NCBI GenBank assembly: GCA_937925925.1
Contig: CALANA010000145.1
Location: forward strand, 1-43,118
Source: an uncultured Chloroflexales bacterium
GTDB lineage: Bacteria; Chloroflexota; Chloroflexia; Chloroflexales; Chloroflexaceae
Direction: 5' to 3'
Length of the DNA stretch: 43,118 nucleotides
In this document: in pieces, positions 1 to 7,875 of the stretch
How the letters are laid out: the number at the start of each line of letters is the position of its first letter
Numbering within the stretch: the stretch's first letter is position 1
The notes under the pieces: model-generated
What the model saw: only the letters and a program-made list of their open reading frames with translations
Database searches by the model: none
What the model was told of the DNA's origin: nothing
Program-made: the position numbers and the translations under genes

Positions 1-310
1 GGCGAAAATTTGGAGCAAAAAACAGGAAAAGTACCGCTCTGCCGAAGGCGAAACCCATGGAGTGATGGACGACTGCGTAAGTCCTATATCTATACCGCGT
101 AGCAATTCTAAGTGACACAGGTTACGCAGTGGCGTGAACCAGACGTTCCTTCGACTACGCTCAGAGCTTGCCCTGAGCGCAGTCGAACGGGACAAGCTTT
201 TTCGCCTGTGGCAGCGTGGAAGAAACGCTCTTTTCTGCCCACATTCTCGCCGTAGGTGAAAATGTGGAGCGGAAAACTGCAAAAGTACCGCTCTGCCGAA
301 GGCGCAAAGA
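1..310. repeat. Dispersed hairpin repeat family C, two copies
   Basis: Two copies of the same intergenic sequence occur at about 4-50 and 257-305. Both contain the words AAAGTACCGCTCTGCCGAAG. Positions 197-240 carry, in reverse orientation, the word otherwise read as TTCTTCCACGCTGCCGCAGG. Related copies are at about 3300-3352, 15105-15185, 15265-15370 and 21602-21688. No protein-coding potential is convincing here; the open frames are translations of repeats. Confidence 0.6.
150..187. repeat. REP-like hairpin (TTCGACTACGCTCAG stem)
   Basis: TTCGACTACGCTCAG at 150-164 pairs with CTGAGCGCAGTCGAA at 173-187 around an 8-nt loop; one pair is not Watson-Crick. This kind of TTCGACTxCGCTCAG hairpin recurs as an intergenic palindrome in many bacterial genomes. 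Its function is unknown. Confidence 0.6.
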
Positions 311-382
311 CGAAGGTACCACCGCGTAACCCGTGTCAATCAGTCGTGAAAAACCAAAGTCCAGACTTGACAGTGGGCAGAG

Positions 383-449
383 TAACACCCAGACTGGACG
401 CTGGACGGAGCAACACCCAGACTGGACGCTGGACGGAGCAACACCCAGG
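383..449. repeat. 28-bp tandem repeat, about 2.4 copies
   Basis: Units at 383-410 and 411-438 are identical except for their first base, and a partial third unit ends at 449. The array leads into CAGGCTAAAGCCTGGACTCC (446-465), which resembles the GCTGAAGCCGGGACTCC units of the array at 21.7-22.1 kb. Intergenic. Confidence 0.65.
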
Positions 450-538
450 CTAAAGCCTGGACTCCAGTTGACACTTGGGATAGGATTGCCACACCATACC
501 TGCATAGCACACGTATGTCATGCGGGCATCGTCACCTC

Positions 539-630
539 TGTATATGCATGTTTCCGTGGGTCAACCCAATCCTTTCGGGTTCGAGACTTTCGGGACTACT
601 GTTGTATATGCATGTCTCCGTGGGTCAACC
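539..630. repeat. Pair of 28-bp direct repeats
   Basis: Positions 539-566 and 603-630 are the same 28-bp sequence with one difference. Each begins TGTATATGCATG and ends GTGGGTCAACC. They start 64 bp apart, upstream of the DinB-type gene. They could be a binding-site pair or a remnant of a duplication. Confidence 0.55.
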
Positions 631-714
631 ACGGCACTGGTTTGGTAGTCCAGGCGCACTATGCCGCCCGGCGGCGACAGTCTGGGCATGATGTATTCGA
701 TAAAGGACGATAAC

Positions 715-1299
715 ATGACCCAGGATCAAGCGCAGACCCGGCCCTTGCGCACCGAACTACAGGCACACCGCGATCAGTTGACCGCGATTACACAGGAAGT
801 ACACCAGCTTACGACTGACCTGTCTGCAGCGCAGTGGCACTGGTCACCGGTGCCGCATGAATGGTCGATTGCCCAATGTCTGGATCACTTGAACGTTACC
901 AATGGCTTGCTGCTCCCACGGTTTCAGCAGGCAATTGAGCAGGCACAAACGCAGGAACTGTATAGCGAGGCAGCGTTCTACCCCAACTGGCTCGAACGCT
1001 GGTTTATCCGGTCATTGTCGCCAGATGCCACGATCAAACCCTCTGCGCCGCGTATGTATGTGCCCGCAGACCATCCGGAGTCGCCCACAGTGCTGCCACG
1101 TTTTCTGGCGATCCAGGAGCAACTCATCCAGTGTGTCGAGACTGCGAATGGGCTTGATCTCCAGCGGGTGAAGGTCGTATCGCCCGTCACCCGGTTGCTG
1201 CGCCTCAGTCTTGGCACATGGTTCGCAGCCACGGTTGCTCACGAGTGGAATCATGTGCGGCAGGCGCAAGCGGTGCAGTCACAGGCGGGCTTTCCGTAG
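715..1299 (+). CDS. DinB family protein (DinB_2-like metal-binding four-helix bundle)
   Basis: The product is about 194 aa. The ATG at 715 is chosen over an upstream ATG at 661 because AAGGA lies 6 nt before it and similarity begins just after it. The DinB/YfiT-like four-helix-bundle fold is suggested by HEWSIAQCLDHLN early in the protein and by the C-terminal HEWNHVRQAQ. Together these supply the three histidines that bind a divalent metal in this superfamily. Relatives include damage-inducible DinB-like proteins and thiol-dependent transferases such as bacillithiol S-transferase. The exact reaction here cannot be told. It is flanked by repeat-rich spacers and looks monocistronic. Confidence 0.75.
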   Translation: MTQDQAQTRPLRTELQAHRDQLTAITQEVHQLTTDLSAAQWHWSPVPHEWSIAQCLDHLNVTNGLLLPRFQQAIEQAQTQELYSEAAFYPNWLERWFIRSLSPDATIKPSAPRMYVPADHPESPTVLPRFLAIQEQLIQCVETANGLDLQRVKVVSPVTRLLRLSLGTWFAATVAHEWNHVRQAQAVQSQAGFP

Positions 1300-1749
1300 C
1301 TTATAGCGCTATCGTTATTACAACACGATGCACAGAAAAATCCATACCTGAAAGCGCAGGTCGACTATACTGACTGTACGACCAACCTGCACCCTGCCGG
1401 AACGCGCTATGCCTTCTCCTTCTGCGCCCAGGATTGAACACGGCTCCTGCTTACCCGCCGTCCGGTCAGCCGCACACCAACCACACCGACTACGCCACAA
1501 AGGCATAATGGTCAGCCACACTGAATATGCGGAGCATGGAGGAACGACTGTAGTCGTTATTGCGGCTTCAGGAACGACTACAGTCGTTACGACGTATCCC
1601 TCAACATCACAGTGGTCAATCAATAGACAAAGAGAATTACGAATGCGATCCCACCACAGCGTACGCAGGGAACGTAGAGATCGGAACAGAGATCAGAGTG
1701 TCGGTACTTGCAGCCTTTCCCCACGTTCGCCAGGGTGTCTAAGAAGTTT
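1300..1749. other. Intergenic spacer with paired AACGACT/AGTCGTT palindromes
   Basis: This 450-bp spacer lies between two convergent genes. It carries AACGACTGTAGTCGTT at 1543-1558 and AACGACTACAGTCGTT at 1573-1588. Each is a palindrome with a 2-nt centre, and the two copies are exact reverse complements of each other. The word GTCAGCCACACTGAATAT near 1510 recurs right after the Uma2 gene near 21567. No gene is supported. Confidence 0.5.
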
Positions 1750-2292
1750 CTATGCCGCTTCAGCCACCGGCTGGAGTTGTGCAGGAATGCGGGTAAAATC
1801 AGGATGATCACCGGCATGTCGAAACGTATGTTGCCAGAGAATCGTGTCACCTTTCACCACGAACACCCCCGGCATCATCCACGGATCACCGCTGGGGAGG
1901 CCACCGGTGTTGCCTTTGAGCGCAGCCCGCACTCCGCATGCCCAGACTGCGGGGCCAAGCATCTCCTGTATACCACCCCGCTGAATACCGAAGGCCGTGT
2001 AAAATGTGCGCGACTCGTCGGCCACAGCTCGTGCTTCAGGCCAGAAGGTGTTGAAAAACGTCTTGCCATCGGCTACGTTGCCCTGATAAAAAAAGAGGAT
2101 GGGTAAGTAAGATGGGTTGGTAGCAGCAATCTGACGCAGGTCGCGCACCATCTCGCGGCAGAAGATGCAGCCGAAATGCCGCAGAAACACCAGTAGGGTG
2201 GGTGTATTACCGAGCTGATCCTCCAGTGTGCCAGCTTGCAGATTGAGTCCGGTCACAGGTGTAGTCAAAATGGTTGTGTCTATCGTTCGCAT
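1750..2292 (-). CDS. Peroxiredoxin-like (AhpC/TSA-related) protein
   Basis: The product is 180 aa. The ATG at 2292 is preferred to a longer frame because AGGAG stands 8-12 nt upstream and the fold starts soon after. The thioredoxin-like core has LVFLRHFGCIFCREM, with a CxxC pair at the peroxiredoxin active-site position. ILFFYQGN and GVFVVKGDTILW follow as later strands. This matches the AhpC/TSA 'peroxiredoxin-like' (PRX_like2/SelL-related) family, which probably reduces peroxides or disulfides in the cytoplasm. No signal peptide is seen. The gene is convergent with the DinB-type gene. The electron donor is unknown. Confidence 0.75.
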   Translation of the reverse strand: MRTIDTTILTTPVTGLNLQAGTLEDQLGNTPTLLVFLRHFGCIFCREMVRDLRQIAATNPSYLPILFFYQGNVADGKTFFNTFWPEARAVADESRTFYTAFGIQRGGIQEMLGPAVWACGVRAALKGNTGGLPSGDPWMMPGVFVVKGDTILWQHTFRHAGDHPDFTRIPAQLQPVAEAA

Positions 2293-2548
2293 TGTTGTCT
2301 TGCTCCTATCTGCGGCGCGTTCAAGTAACACGCGCCGCACGTGTCATATCGTTTCTCGCCACATTTACGGTCGCAATCGTTCCATAGATCAGTATGGCAT
2401 GGGTATCGTTATGGCGCAAGGGTTGCCAGTCACTCTCTTTTAGTTGTCAACGCAACAGTTATTGATCGAATATCTGGACTCGGTTGTTACCTGGCATGGT
2501 ACAATACAGAAAATAGAAGATTAATTTGTAAACGGCGAGGTTACCCTT

Positions 2549-2815
2549 ATGGCAGAATGGGCAGAACTCCGGCGCGTGACTGAGATGTCAGTTGCCGACC
2601 TGGAAAAACTACAGACCACATTGTACGACGTACAGGCTGCGCTCACCGATCAACCAGCGCTCTACGACCGTGTTCACCAGTTGCTCAACTGTGTGGAAGG
2701 CTATCTATCACGATCTACATCCCTGACTCTGATCCCTGAACCAGAGGAGTATCATCCCCATTTTCCGGGGATGGCGCTGCTCATTGCCCAGGCACAACAG
2801 CAACAGCAGCAATAG
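2549..2815 (+). CDS. Small hypothetical protein with poly-Gln tail
   Basis: The product is 88 aa, starting at ATG 2549 with a weak GAGG upstream. It is acidic and helical, with the heptad-like segment SVADLEKLQTTLYDVQAAL, and ends in seven consecutive glutamines from a CAG/CAA run. I do not recognise a family. It lies 110 bp upstream of the NifX-type gene in the same direction. It could be a short regulatory or scaffold protein. Confidence 0.5.
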   Translation: MAEWAELRRVTEMSVADLEKLQTTLYDVQAALTDQPALYDRVHQLLNCVEGYLSRSTSLTLIPEPEEYHPHFPGMALLIAQAQQQQQQ

Positions 2816-2925
2816 CCCCTTACCAGCATGTGGCTCACTGCATGTGCGTTCCACTACGTTTGCTGCGGTACGATTATGTCGTTGTAGTACAGGTGACGAG
2901 ATAGGTGAACTACAGGAGGTAACCG

Positions 2926-3276
2926 TTGAAGATCGCCGCAGTTTCAAATGATGGTACCACGATCAGTGCCCACTTTGGCAAGGCACGCTACTATGTGGTG
3001 GTAACGGTTGAGGATGGAGTAGTAGTCAACCGTGAACAACGTGACCGCTCGGCTCCCGCGCAACAAGTCCAGGGTACAACACCCGGCCCGCTTACCCATC
3101 ATGACCGGGTACTGGCGCCCATTGCCGATTGCCAGGTGGCGCTGGCGCAGGGGATGGGCGGTGGCATGTATCAACAATTGCGCCAGGCTGGTATCCGCCC
3201 GATCATAACCGATGTGGTAGATATTGATGAGGCCGTGTCGGCCTTTATTGCGGGCCAGTTGGTCGATCTGGCCTGA
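2926..3276 (+). CDS. Dinitrogenase iron-molybdenum cofactor biosynthesis domain protein (NifX/NifB-type)
   Basis: The product is 116 aa and starts at TTG 2926. The choice is supported by a perfect AGGAGG five nt upstream (2914-2919) and by the protein beginning MKIAAVSNDG, as in the family. The Nitro_FeMo-Co domain covers the whole protein: ISAHFGKARYYVVV near the N-terminus and GGMYQQLRQAGIRPIITD later. Family members bind FeMo-co or its precursors, or act in nitrogenase-unrelated Fe-S or metal trafficking. No other nif gene is in the window, so a general metal-cluster role is more likely than nitrogen fixation. Confidence 0.85.
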   Translation: MKIAAVSNDGTTISAHFGKARYYVVVTVEDGVVVNREQRDRSAPAQQVQGTTPGPLTHHDRVLAPIADCQVALAQGMGGGMYQQLRQAGIRPIITDVVDIDEAVSAFIAGQLVDLA

Positions 3277-3536
3277 TAAAAGCGCAATGATCCACGTCGT
3301 CCCTCCACCCTTTCGCCTACAGCGAAGAGCTGGAGGGAAAGAAAGCGCTTCTTCCGCTTATCACAAACCGAGCATCTAGAGCTTGACTCTAAGGTACCTC
3401 TGACAGAAAGCGACAGAAGGTAAAAGTGCAAAGATAGTGACGTAGCGGCACGTTTTCTGTTTGCCATCCCAAATTTTTCCTGCAGTGAATTAGACACTCT
3501 CTTCAGTTCATTTTTCAGGTGAACACGACGCATGCG
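3277..3536. repeat. Spacer with family-C hairpin repeat
   Basis: CCCTCCACCCTTTCGCC and the complementary CTGGAGGG at 3300-3344 form an imperfect hairpin. It is followed by AAAGCGCTTCTTCC, the common tail of repeat family C. The rest of the spacer, between convergent genes, shows no gene. Confidence 0.45.
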
Positions 3537-3911
3537 CTAGAGATGCTCACCGATCATCAGTCCGATCCAGGCCAGCAGGCAACCAAGCAACGGTTGCCCT
3601 AGCACATTAATCAATGCAGCGCGGTATCGTCCCAGTCGCCAGAGCTGGAGTGTTTCAAAGATAAATGATGAAAAGGTCGTATAGGTAGCACAAAACCCGA
3701 TGCCAAAGGTGGATTGGAGCGACTGAACCGGCCAGTTGGCATGAAAGGCCAGTAACCCACCGAGTAGCCCCAGTAGCAAACTGCCACTCAGATTAACAAC
3801 AAAGGTACCGATCGGAAAAAAAATTTGTCGCCGAACCTGAATGAACTGGCTGATATGATAGCGACACAATGCCCCTAGCACACCCCCGATTGCGAGTAGC
3901 AGATAGGTCAT
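3537..3911 (-). CDS. crcB: Fluoride ion channel CrcB/FluC, second gene of pair
   Basis: The product is 124 aa, the usual CrcB length, with four predicted membrane helices. Family signatures are present: GGVLGALCRY at the N-terminus, GTFVVNLSGSLLLG (conserved pore Asn) and TYTTFSSF (the TTFS fluoride-pathway segment). FluC channels form dual-topology dimers that export fluoride passively across the inner membrane. The ATG overlaps the stop of the upstream crcB homologue by 4 nt (ATGA), so the pair is translated together and may form a heterodimer, as in several two-gene systems. Confidence 0.9.
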   Translation of the reverse strand: MTYLLLAIGGVLGALCRYHISQFIQVRRQIFFPIGTFVVNLSGSLLLGLLGGLLAFHANWPVQSLQSTFGIGFCATYTTFSSFIFETLQLWRLGRYRAALINVLGQPLLGCLLAWIGLMIGEHL

Positions 3912-4378
3912 GCTGGTGGTTTTCTAGATAGGAAGTAGCGATGGACAAGATAGGCATTGACGATACCAAGCAAGCCGGAAGTAATACCACCGGCAAGCGA
4001 CAGTCCCTGGTAGGCAAGCGCAAGCGTGATCTGATCACTCTGAATCAAGCGGATGGTCTCGACACTCATAGAGGAGAAGGTCGTTAACCCACCCAGAAAA
4101 CCAACCGAAATCAGCAGTTGTAGCTCGCGTCGTACAGCGATCAAATCCAGGAAAAGGGTCTGAAAAATGCCGATCAAAAAGCAGCCGATCAGGTTGATGC
4201 ACAGCGTGCCGAGCGGTATGCCCGATGGTGCAAACTGACTGAACATACTGCTCAGGGTAAAGCGTATGCTGGCGCCAGCAATGGCACCCAGACTGATGGC
4301 AAGCTCATAGCGTGGCAAGACCTGTGCCAGTTGCGCACGCTTCAGTTTCAGAGAAGGTTGCATGCCTTTATTATACAC
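3908..4378 (-). CDS. crcB: Fluoride ion channel CrcB/FluC, first gene of pair
   Basis: The product is up to 156 aa, longer than the partner at the N-terminus. It keeps GAIAGASIRF, GTLCINLIGCFLIG and GGLTTFSSM, so the pore Asn and TTFS motif are intact. The start is uncertain: GTG 4378 gives the full frame, while an ATG at 4363 with AAAGG close upstream gives 151 aa. TATAAT lies inside the longer frame (4375-4370), which could mean a near-leaderless transcript from the ATG. I looked for a crcB fluoride riboswitch upstream and could not recognise one. Confidence 0.88.
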   Translation of the reverse strand: MYNKGMQPSLKLKRAQLAQVLPRYELAISLGAIAGASIRFTLSSMFSQFAPSGIPLGTLCINLIGCFLIGIFQTLFLDLIAVRRELQLLISVGFLGGLTTFSSMSVETIRLIQSDQITLALAYQGLSLAGGITSGLLGIVNAYLVHRYFLSRKPPA

Positions 4379-4424
4379 AATATTGGATGAATGCAGTTAG
4401 ACCGGACGCTCAAGCATCGGGATA

Positions 4425-4460
4425 CCTGCCCAAAGCCCGCCGACACGGACTTTGGGCAGG
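4425..4460. promoter_or_regulatory. Strong inverted repeat upstream of crcB pair
   Basis: CCTGCCCAAAG (4425-4435) and CTTTGGGCAGG (4450-4460) form an 11-bp perfect stem with a 14-nt loop, about 50 bp upstream of the first crcB start. There is no T-run on either side, so it could be a regulatory hairpin, an operator or an orphan palindrome. Confidence 0.4.
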
Positions 4461-4735
4461 CCGCATATCCAGCCTGTGTTCCCGCGTTGCTTGTCCGTTC
4501 ACGGACAGACAATGACGGATGATTCGAGCAACTGCGTGCCACCGGTTATAATGACTTCAGCCTCTCCTCGTTATTCGTATCGTTTGGCGGCGCGGTTATT
4601 TTATTGGGAATCGTCAACCTTTTTTTACCCGTGGCAGAGTGCGTTAGCCGGATATGCGGCTCTGGCGGAACGTTCGGATGGGTAGACCACCCTAGTCCCA
4701 AAGAACCGCAAGCCTTTGCTGAAAGGTATCGCTCG

Positions 4736-5260
4736 CTACCCTACCACCACGTGACAGCCGCACGCCAGATCGACCGTGACCGGCGCGGTGAGGGTGTGTC
4801 GGGGCTGACCCGCCACATCGTGATAGACCACACCAGTACGCGGATCGAATATCAGCACCTCTTGCACCCCATAGGCCAGGTAGAACGGTGCCCCGTCTGC
4901 CCCCAGATCTTTTTCCTCGTAGCCCAGACTGAGGATCTCGATGACGGCCACCGGAATAACGTCGAGTGCCTCGTCGCTATCGGGTGGCTCAGCACAGAAA
5001 ATCGCCAGATCGGGCCGCTTAAGCGAGCAATCCCGGTCGGGGAAGCGGATCAGCGTGTCGGCGAGGGCAAAGCCGCCACAACCATCAGGATGGCCGGGAA
5101 TGGGACGCAACGAGCGCTCGATCCGCTGAAGCGCCTTCTGGTGGCGACTGGCGGGCGAGGCTTCCCACTTCATGTGTCCACGCACATACTCCAGGCGCAC
5201 CGGCGCTCTGGCCGCGTCGGTCTGCACTATCAAGTCAGCAAGATTTAGGGGAAAGGACAT
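4736..5260 (-). CDS. Uma2 family endonuclease (DUF820, PD-(D/E)XK fold)
   Basis: The product is 174 aa. ATG 5260 is chosen over TTG 5263 because GGAG stands 7 nt before it. Uma2-type restriction-endonuclease-fold elements are visible: RPDLAIFC (core Asp), VAVIEILSLGYEEKD (core Glu and Lys) and GVQEVLIFDP. Uma2 genes are very abundant in Chloroflexota and cyanobacteria; the biological target is not established. A 117-bp MITE-like element begins 63 bp upstream of the start, so the gene's promoter is either within or displaced by the element. Confidence 0.8.
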   Translation of the reverse strand: MSFPLNLADLIVQTDAARAPVRLEYVRGHMKWEASPASRHQKALQRIERSLRPIPGHPDGCGGFALADTLIRFPDRDCSLKRPDLAIFCAEPPDSDEALDVIPVAVIEILSLGYEEKDLGADGAPFYLAYGVQEVLIFDPRTGVVYHDVAGQPRHTLTAPVTVDLACGCHVVVG

Positions 5261-5314
5261 CAACTTGCTCCGCGATTAACGTTGTTTGTGACGCCACATC
5301 AATGACTGAATGAA

Positions 5315-5450
5315 CAGGTATCCGTAACCGTTCAGGGGGACTTTCGCCAGCGCGGGTGCGCGGGGGCCTGCGGCCCCGCGCACCCGCAGGAACCTCCGGG
5401 CGGGGTCGTGCCCCGCCCAACCACCCCACCTGAACGGTTACCAGGTATCC
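5315..5450. mobile_element. 117-bp MITE-like element, copy 1, with target duplication
   Basis: The element spans 5324-5441 and has terminal inverted repeats GTAACCGTTCAGG / CCTGAACGGTTAC. CAGGTATCC flanks it on both sides (5315-5323 and 5442-5450), a clear target duplication. Inside are a stem GGGCGGGG/CCCCGCCC and a central stem CGGGTGCGCGGGG/CCCCGCGCACCCG. It encodes no transposase. GTAA ends and ~8-bp duplications fit a non-autonomous derivative of an IS66-type element (inference). It lies in the orientation opposite to copies 2 and 4. Confidence 0.85.
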
Positions 5451-6099
5451 TTCGGCCATGATCGCATAGGCGCGATCATAGTACTACCATTGTCGTTCGC
5501 CATCACGCCGGGAGCCTGAAGGCAGCGGCGCTTGTTCCGAAAGTCGCTGCAGCGGCCTACCAAAGCCAGAACTGGCTGGCTTCGCACCGCATGCCTGGCG
5601 GCTAAAGCTGCGGGCACGCGGTATACAAGACAACTGCAAGTGGGCTACGTCTACGATTATTGTAGCACACGCACAACGCCAATACTCCATATACCAATCT
5701 CGTTTCACCCACGCTAAAACGCTGTTCCGAAACCGGGCTGACCTGCGCTGGAACGACGACGAACACAAAAACCACGCAGGCGTGCCTCACTGCGGAAGCT
5801 TTGTGGGCTTCGGGGTTCTCTCATTTTTTACGAATCGGATAGCAACAGCAAACTCCCGCACCGGCTGACGGCATCCCTCCGTTTTTGTGCTATTATATGC
5901 CGCAGGCAAATGTACCGCTATGTACTGTTCAAGATCACATTCACGCCAGAAACAGCCGCAATCAGACTCTAACCAGAGTTGGTCAGAGCATTGACGCTGC
6001 GCCGCAGCATGCGTCTGCTTTGTCTTACCTGCATTTTGTGGATACCCGAAGTTTGAAGCCAGAAGTCCGGTTTTGAAGAGGAAAGGATAAGGACGCTGT
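5451..6099. other. Intergenic spacer upstream of antiporter with possible extended -10
   Basis: No convincing gene is seen in this 650-bp spacer. TGCTATTAT at 5888-5896 is a good extended -10 motif about 200 bp before the antiporter start, but no matching -35 is visible. The remaining frames are short and lack ribosome-binding sites. Confidence 0.35.
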
Positions 6100-7422
6100 A
6101 TGGGAGAACTCACTCCAGTATTAGAGGCATATACGCTGCTGTCGATTGCGATCATACTACTCGCCGCAAAATGTTCTGGTCTGGTCGAACGCTTTGGTCA
6201 GCCGTCAGTACTAGGCGAACTGATCATGGGGGTCATCCTCGGCAATCTCATTTTCCTGGGGGTCAGGTTCTTTGATCCGATCAAAGAAAACATCATTATT
6301 CAGTTCCTGGCCGACCTGGGCGTGATTGTGCTGCTGTTTCAGGTGGGACTGGAGTCGAATCTGGGGTCTATGGCACGCGTCGGCGGGCGGGCCTTGCTGG
6401 TCGCGGTGGTGGGGGTAGTTCTACCTTTTGTTTTAGGAGCATACATCGTTGGCCCCCTTTTAATGCCCGGCATGGGGAGTAATTCCTACATTTTCCTGGG
6501 TGCCACCTTGACTGCTACCTCAGTGGGCATTACGGCCCGTGTGTTTCGCGACCTGGGTCGCCTCAATTCCCGCGAGTCGCAGATTGTGCTGGGTGCTGCG
6601 GTGATCGATGATATTCTAGGCCTGATCATCCTCGCCGTGGTGTCGGCCATCGTCTCGCTTGGATCAGTCAGTATTGGTGATGTCGCTTCGATTTCAGCTA
6701 AAGCTGTGCTGTTTCTCTTCGCGGTGGTCACCTTCGGGCAGATGCTCGCCCCCGATATTGGGAATTTGCTGTCCAAAATTCAGACCGGTACCGGCATGAA
6801 ATTTACCCTGGCCATTACGTTTTGTCTGCTCTTTGCCTATTTTGCTGAGCAGATCGGGCTGGCTCCGATTGTGGGTGCTTTCGCGGCTGGCCTGGTACTC
6901 GATCCAGTTCACTTTCGCCATTTTGACAACCCCAGAGTAATTAATGATATTAAAGAGACAGTTAAGAGTGAAGATCCGAAACTGGTGGAGCGTATTGATG
7001 AAGTCCTGGATTATCATGCCCATCGCCATATTGATGACTTGATCGAACCACTCAGTTTTTTCCTGGTTCCGATCTTCTTTATCAAAACCGGTATGGATGT
7101 TGATCTGTCCACATTATTAGATATCAAGGTGGTGTTGATTGCTATCGCAGTAGCGACAATCGCCCTGGCAGGGAAAGTCGCGGCAGGCTATGTGGCTGGC
7201 GATGTCAACAAAGCGATTGTTGGCTGGGGCATGGTACCTCGTGGCGAGGTCGGCCTGATCTTCGCGGCGATGGGGCGCTCGCTCGGCGTGGTGCCAGATC
7301 GTCTCTTTTCGGTGATCGTGATCGTGATTATTTTTAGCACCCTGATCACGCCACTGGTGTTGTCCTACCTCTTGAAACGCCAGATTGCCCAGGAAAAGCC
7401 GCAGGCTGTGGTGCAACTGTGA
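6100..7422 (+). CDS. Kef/CPA2-type cation:proton antiporter
   Basis: The product is 440 aa, starting at ATG 6100 with AAGGA 6 nt upstream. About 12 hydrophobic helices are apparent. The Na_H_Exchanger domain fills the protein: GQPSVLGELIMGVILGN near the N-terminus, GATLTATSVGITARVF with GAAVIDDILGLIIL (the paired Asp region of CPA2 carriers), and PIVGAFAAGLVLD. A hydrophilic insert (about residues 275-310, many D/E/K/H) separates the two halves of the core. No RCK/TrkA_N domain follows, so gating must differ from KefB/KefC. Probable role: monovalent cation/H+ exchange for pH or salt homeostasis at the inner membrane. Confidence 0.88.
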   Translation: MGELTPVLEAYTLLSIAIILLAAKCSGLVERFGQPSVLGELIMGVILGNLIFLGVRFFDPIKENIIIQFLADLGVIVLLFQVGLESNLGSMARVGGRALLVAVVGVVLPFVLGAYIVGPLLMPGMGSNSYIFLGATLTATSVGITARVFRDLGRLNSRESQIVLGAAVIDDILGLIILAVVSAIVSLGSVSIGDVASISAKAVLFLFAVVTFGQMLAPDIGNLLSKIQTGTGMKFTLAITFCLLFAYFAEQIGLAPIVGAFAAGLVLDPVHFRHFDNPRVINDIKETVKSEDPKLVERIDEVLDYHAHRHIDDLIEPLSFFLVPIFFIKTGMDVDLSTLLDIKVVLIAIAVATIALAGKVAAGYVAGDVNKAIVGWGMVPRGEVGLIFAAMGRSLGVVPDRLFSVIVIVIIFSTLITPLVLSYLLKRQIAQEKPQAVVQL

Positions 7423-7441
7423 TTCCATACACTGTTCAGGG

Positions 7442-7471
7442 ACGGGAACCTGTGGCCTCTACAGTTCCCGT
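7442..7471 (+). terminator. Hairpin after antiporter gene
   Basis: ACGGGAA-C-CTGT pairs with ACAG-TTCCCGT (11 bp, one bulge, 7-nt loop) 20 nt after the antiporter stop. There is no U-tract, so it may be a Rho-assisted terminator or 3'-end stabiliser. Confidence 0.4.
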
Positions 7472-7755
7472 TGGACAACGTGCCACAGAACGGGGACGTG
7501 TATCGTGGCGATCAAGGGCCTGCTATGGTTTCCTCTGCCCGGTGCCACCGTTCTGAGGGAACACTCGCCGGTAGTATCGGGTAGACGGTCAACTGCGTAC
7601 TCGTGAACAAACGATAAGTCGTCTGCATGAACACCTGCCAGCAGTACCGGCTATCCAGGCAGCGCAAGGCATCCCCCCGATTCTTTTCAAATGGAACCAC
7701 GATCCCGTCAGCATGCTCACGATCCTGGTCTGCAATATATGCTACCATGAACCAA

Positions 7756-7778
7756 GTGTCTCTGCGTACCAGAGACAC
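7756..7778 (+). promoter_or_regulatory. Perfect 9-bp hairpin in the murA leader
   Basis: GTGTCTCTG (7756-7764) and CAGAGACAC (7770-7778) form a perfect stem with a 5-nt loop about 100 nt before the murA start. There is no U-run. The rest of 7479-7875 shows no gene. Confidence 0.4.
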
Positions 7779-7875
7779 CGATAAACAGCAGGAACGACCA
7801 CACAGTTATGCAGCCCACAGTTCCCTCGCTGTTCATCGCTGTATCCAGAAATACTGACAACAAAGGAACCTCCTT

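Noticed and set aside
161-505. 114-codon minus frame in the first spacer
   Set aside because: Translation of hairpin and tandem repeats, with no ribosome-binding site.
2926-3276. Evidence for nitrogen fixation from the NifX/NifB-type domain
   Set aside because: The domain is widespread in organisms without nitrogenase and no nif gene is adjacent.
4379-4600. crcB fluoride riboswitch upstream of the channel genes
   Set aside because: I could not find the conserved pseudoknot words; only a simple hairpin is present.
4604-5248. 214-codon plus-strand frame over the Uma2 gene
   Set aside because: Antisense shadow; the minus frame has Uma2 motifs and a ribosome-binding site.
5235-5459. Small protein encoded by MITE copy 1 (VTVQVGWLGGARPRPEV)
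   Set aside because: The same peptide appears wherever the element lies and starts outside it; a by-product of the inverted-repeat sequence.
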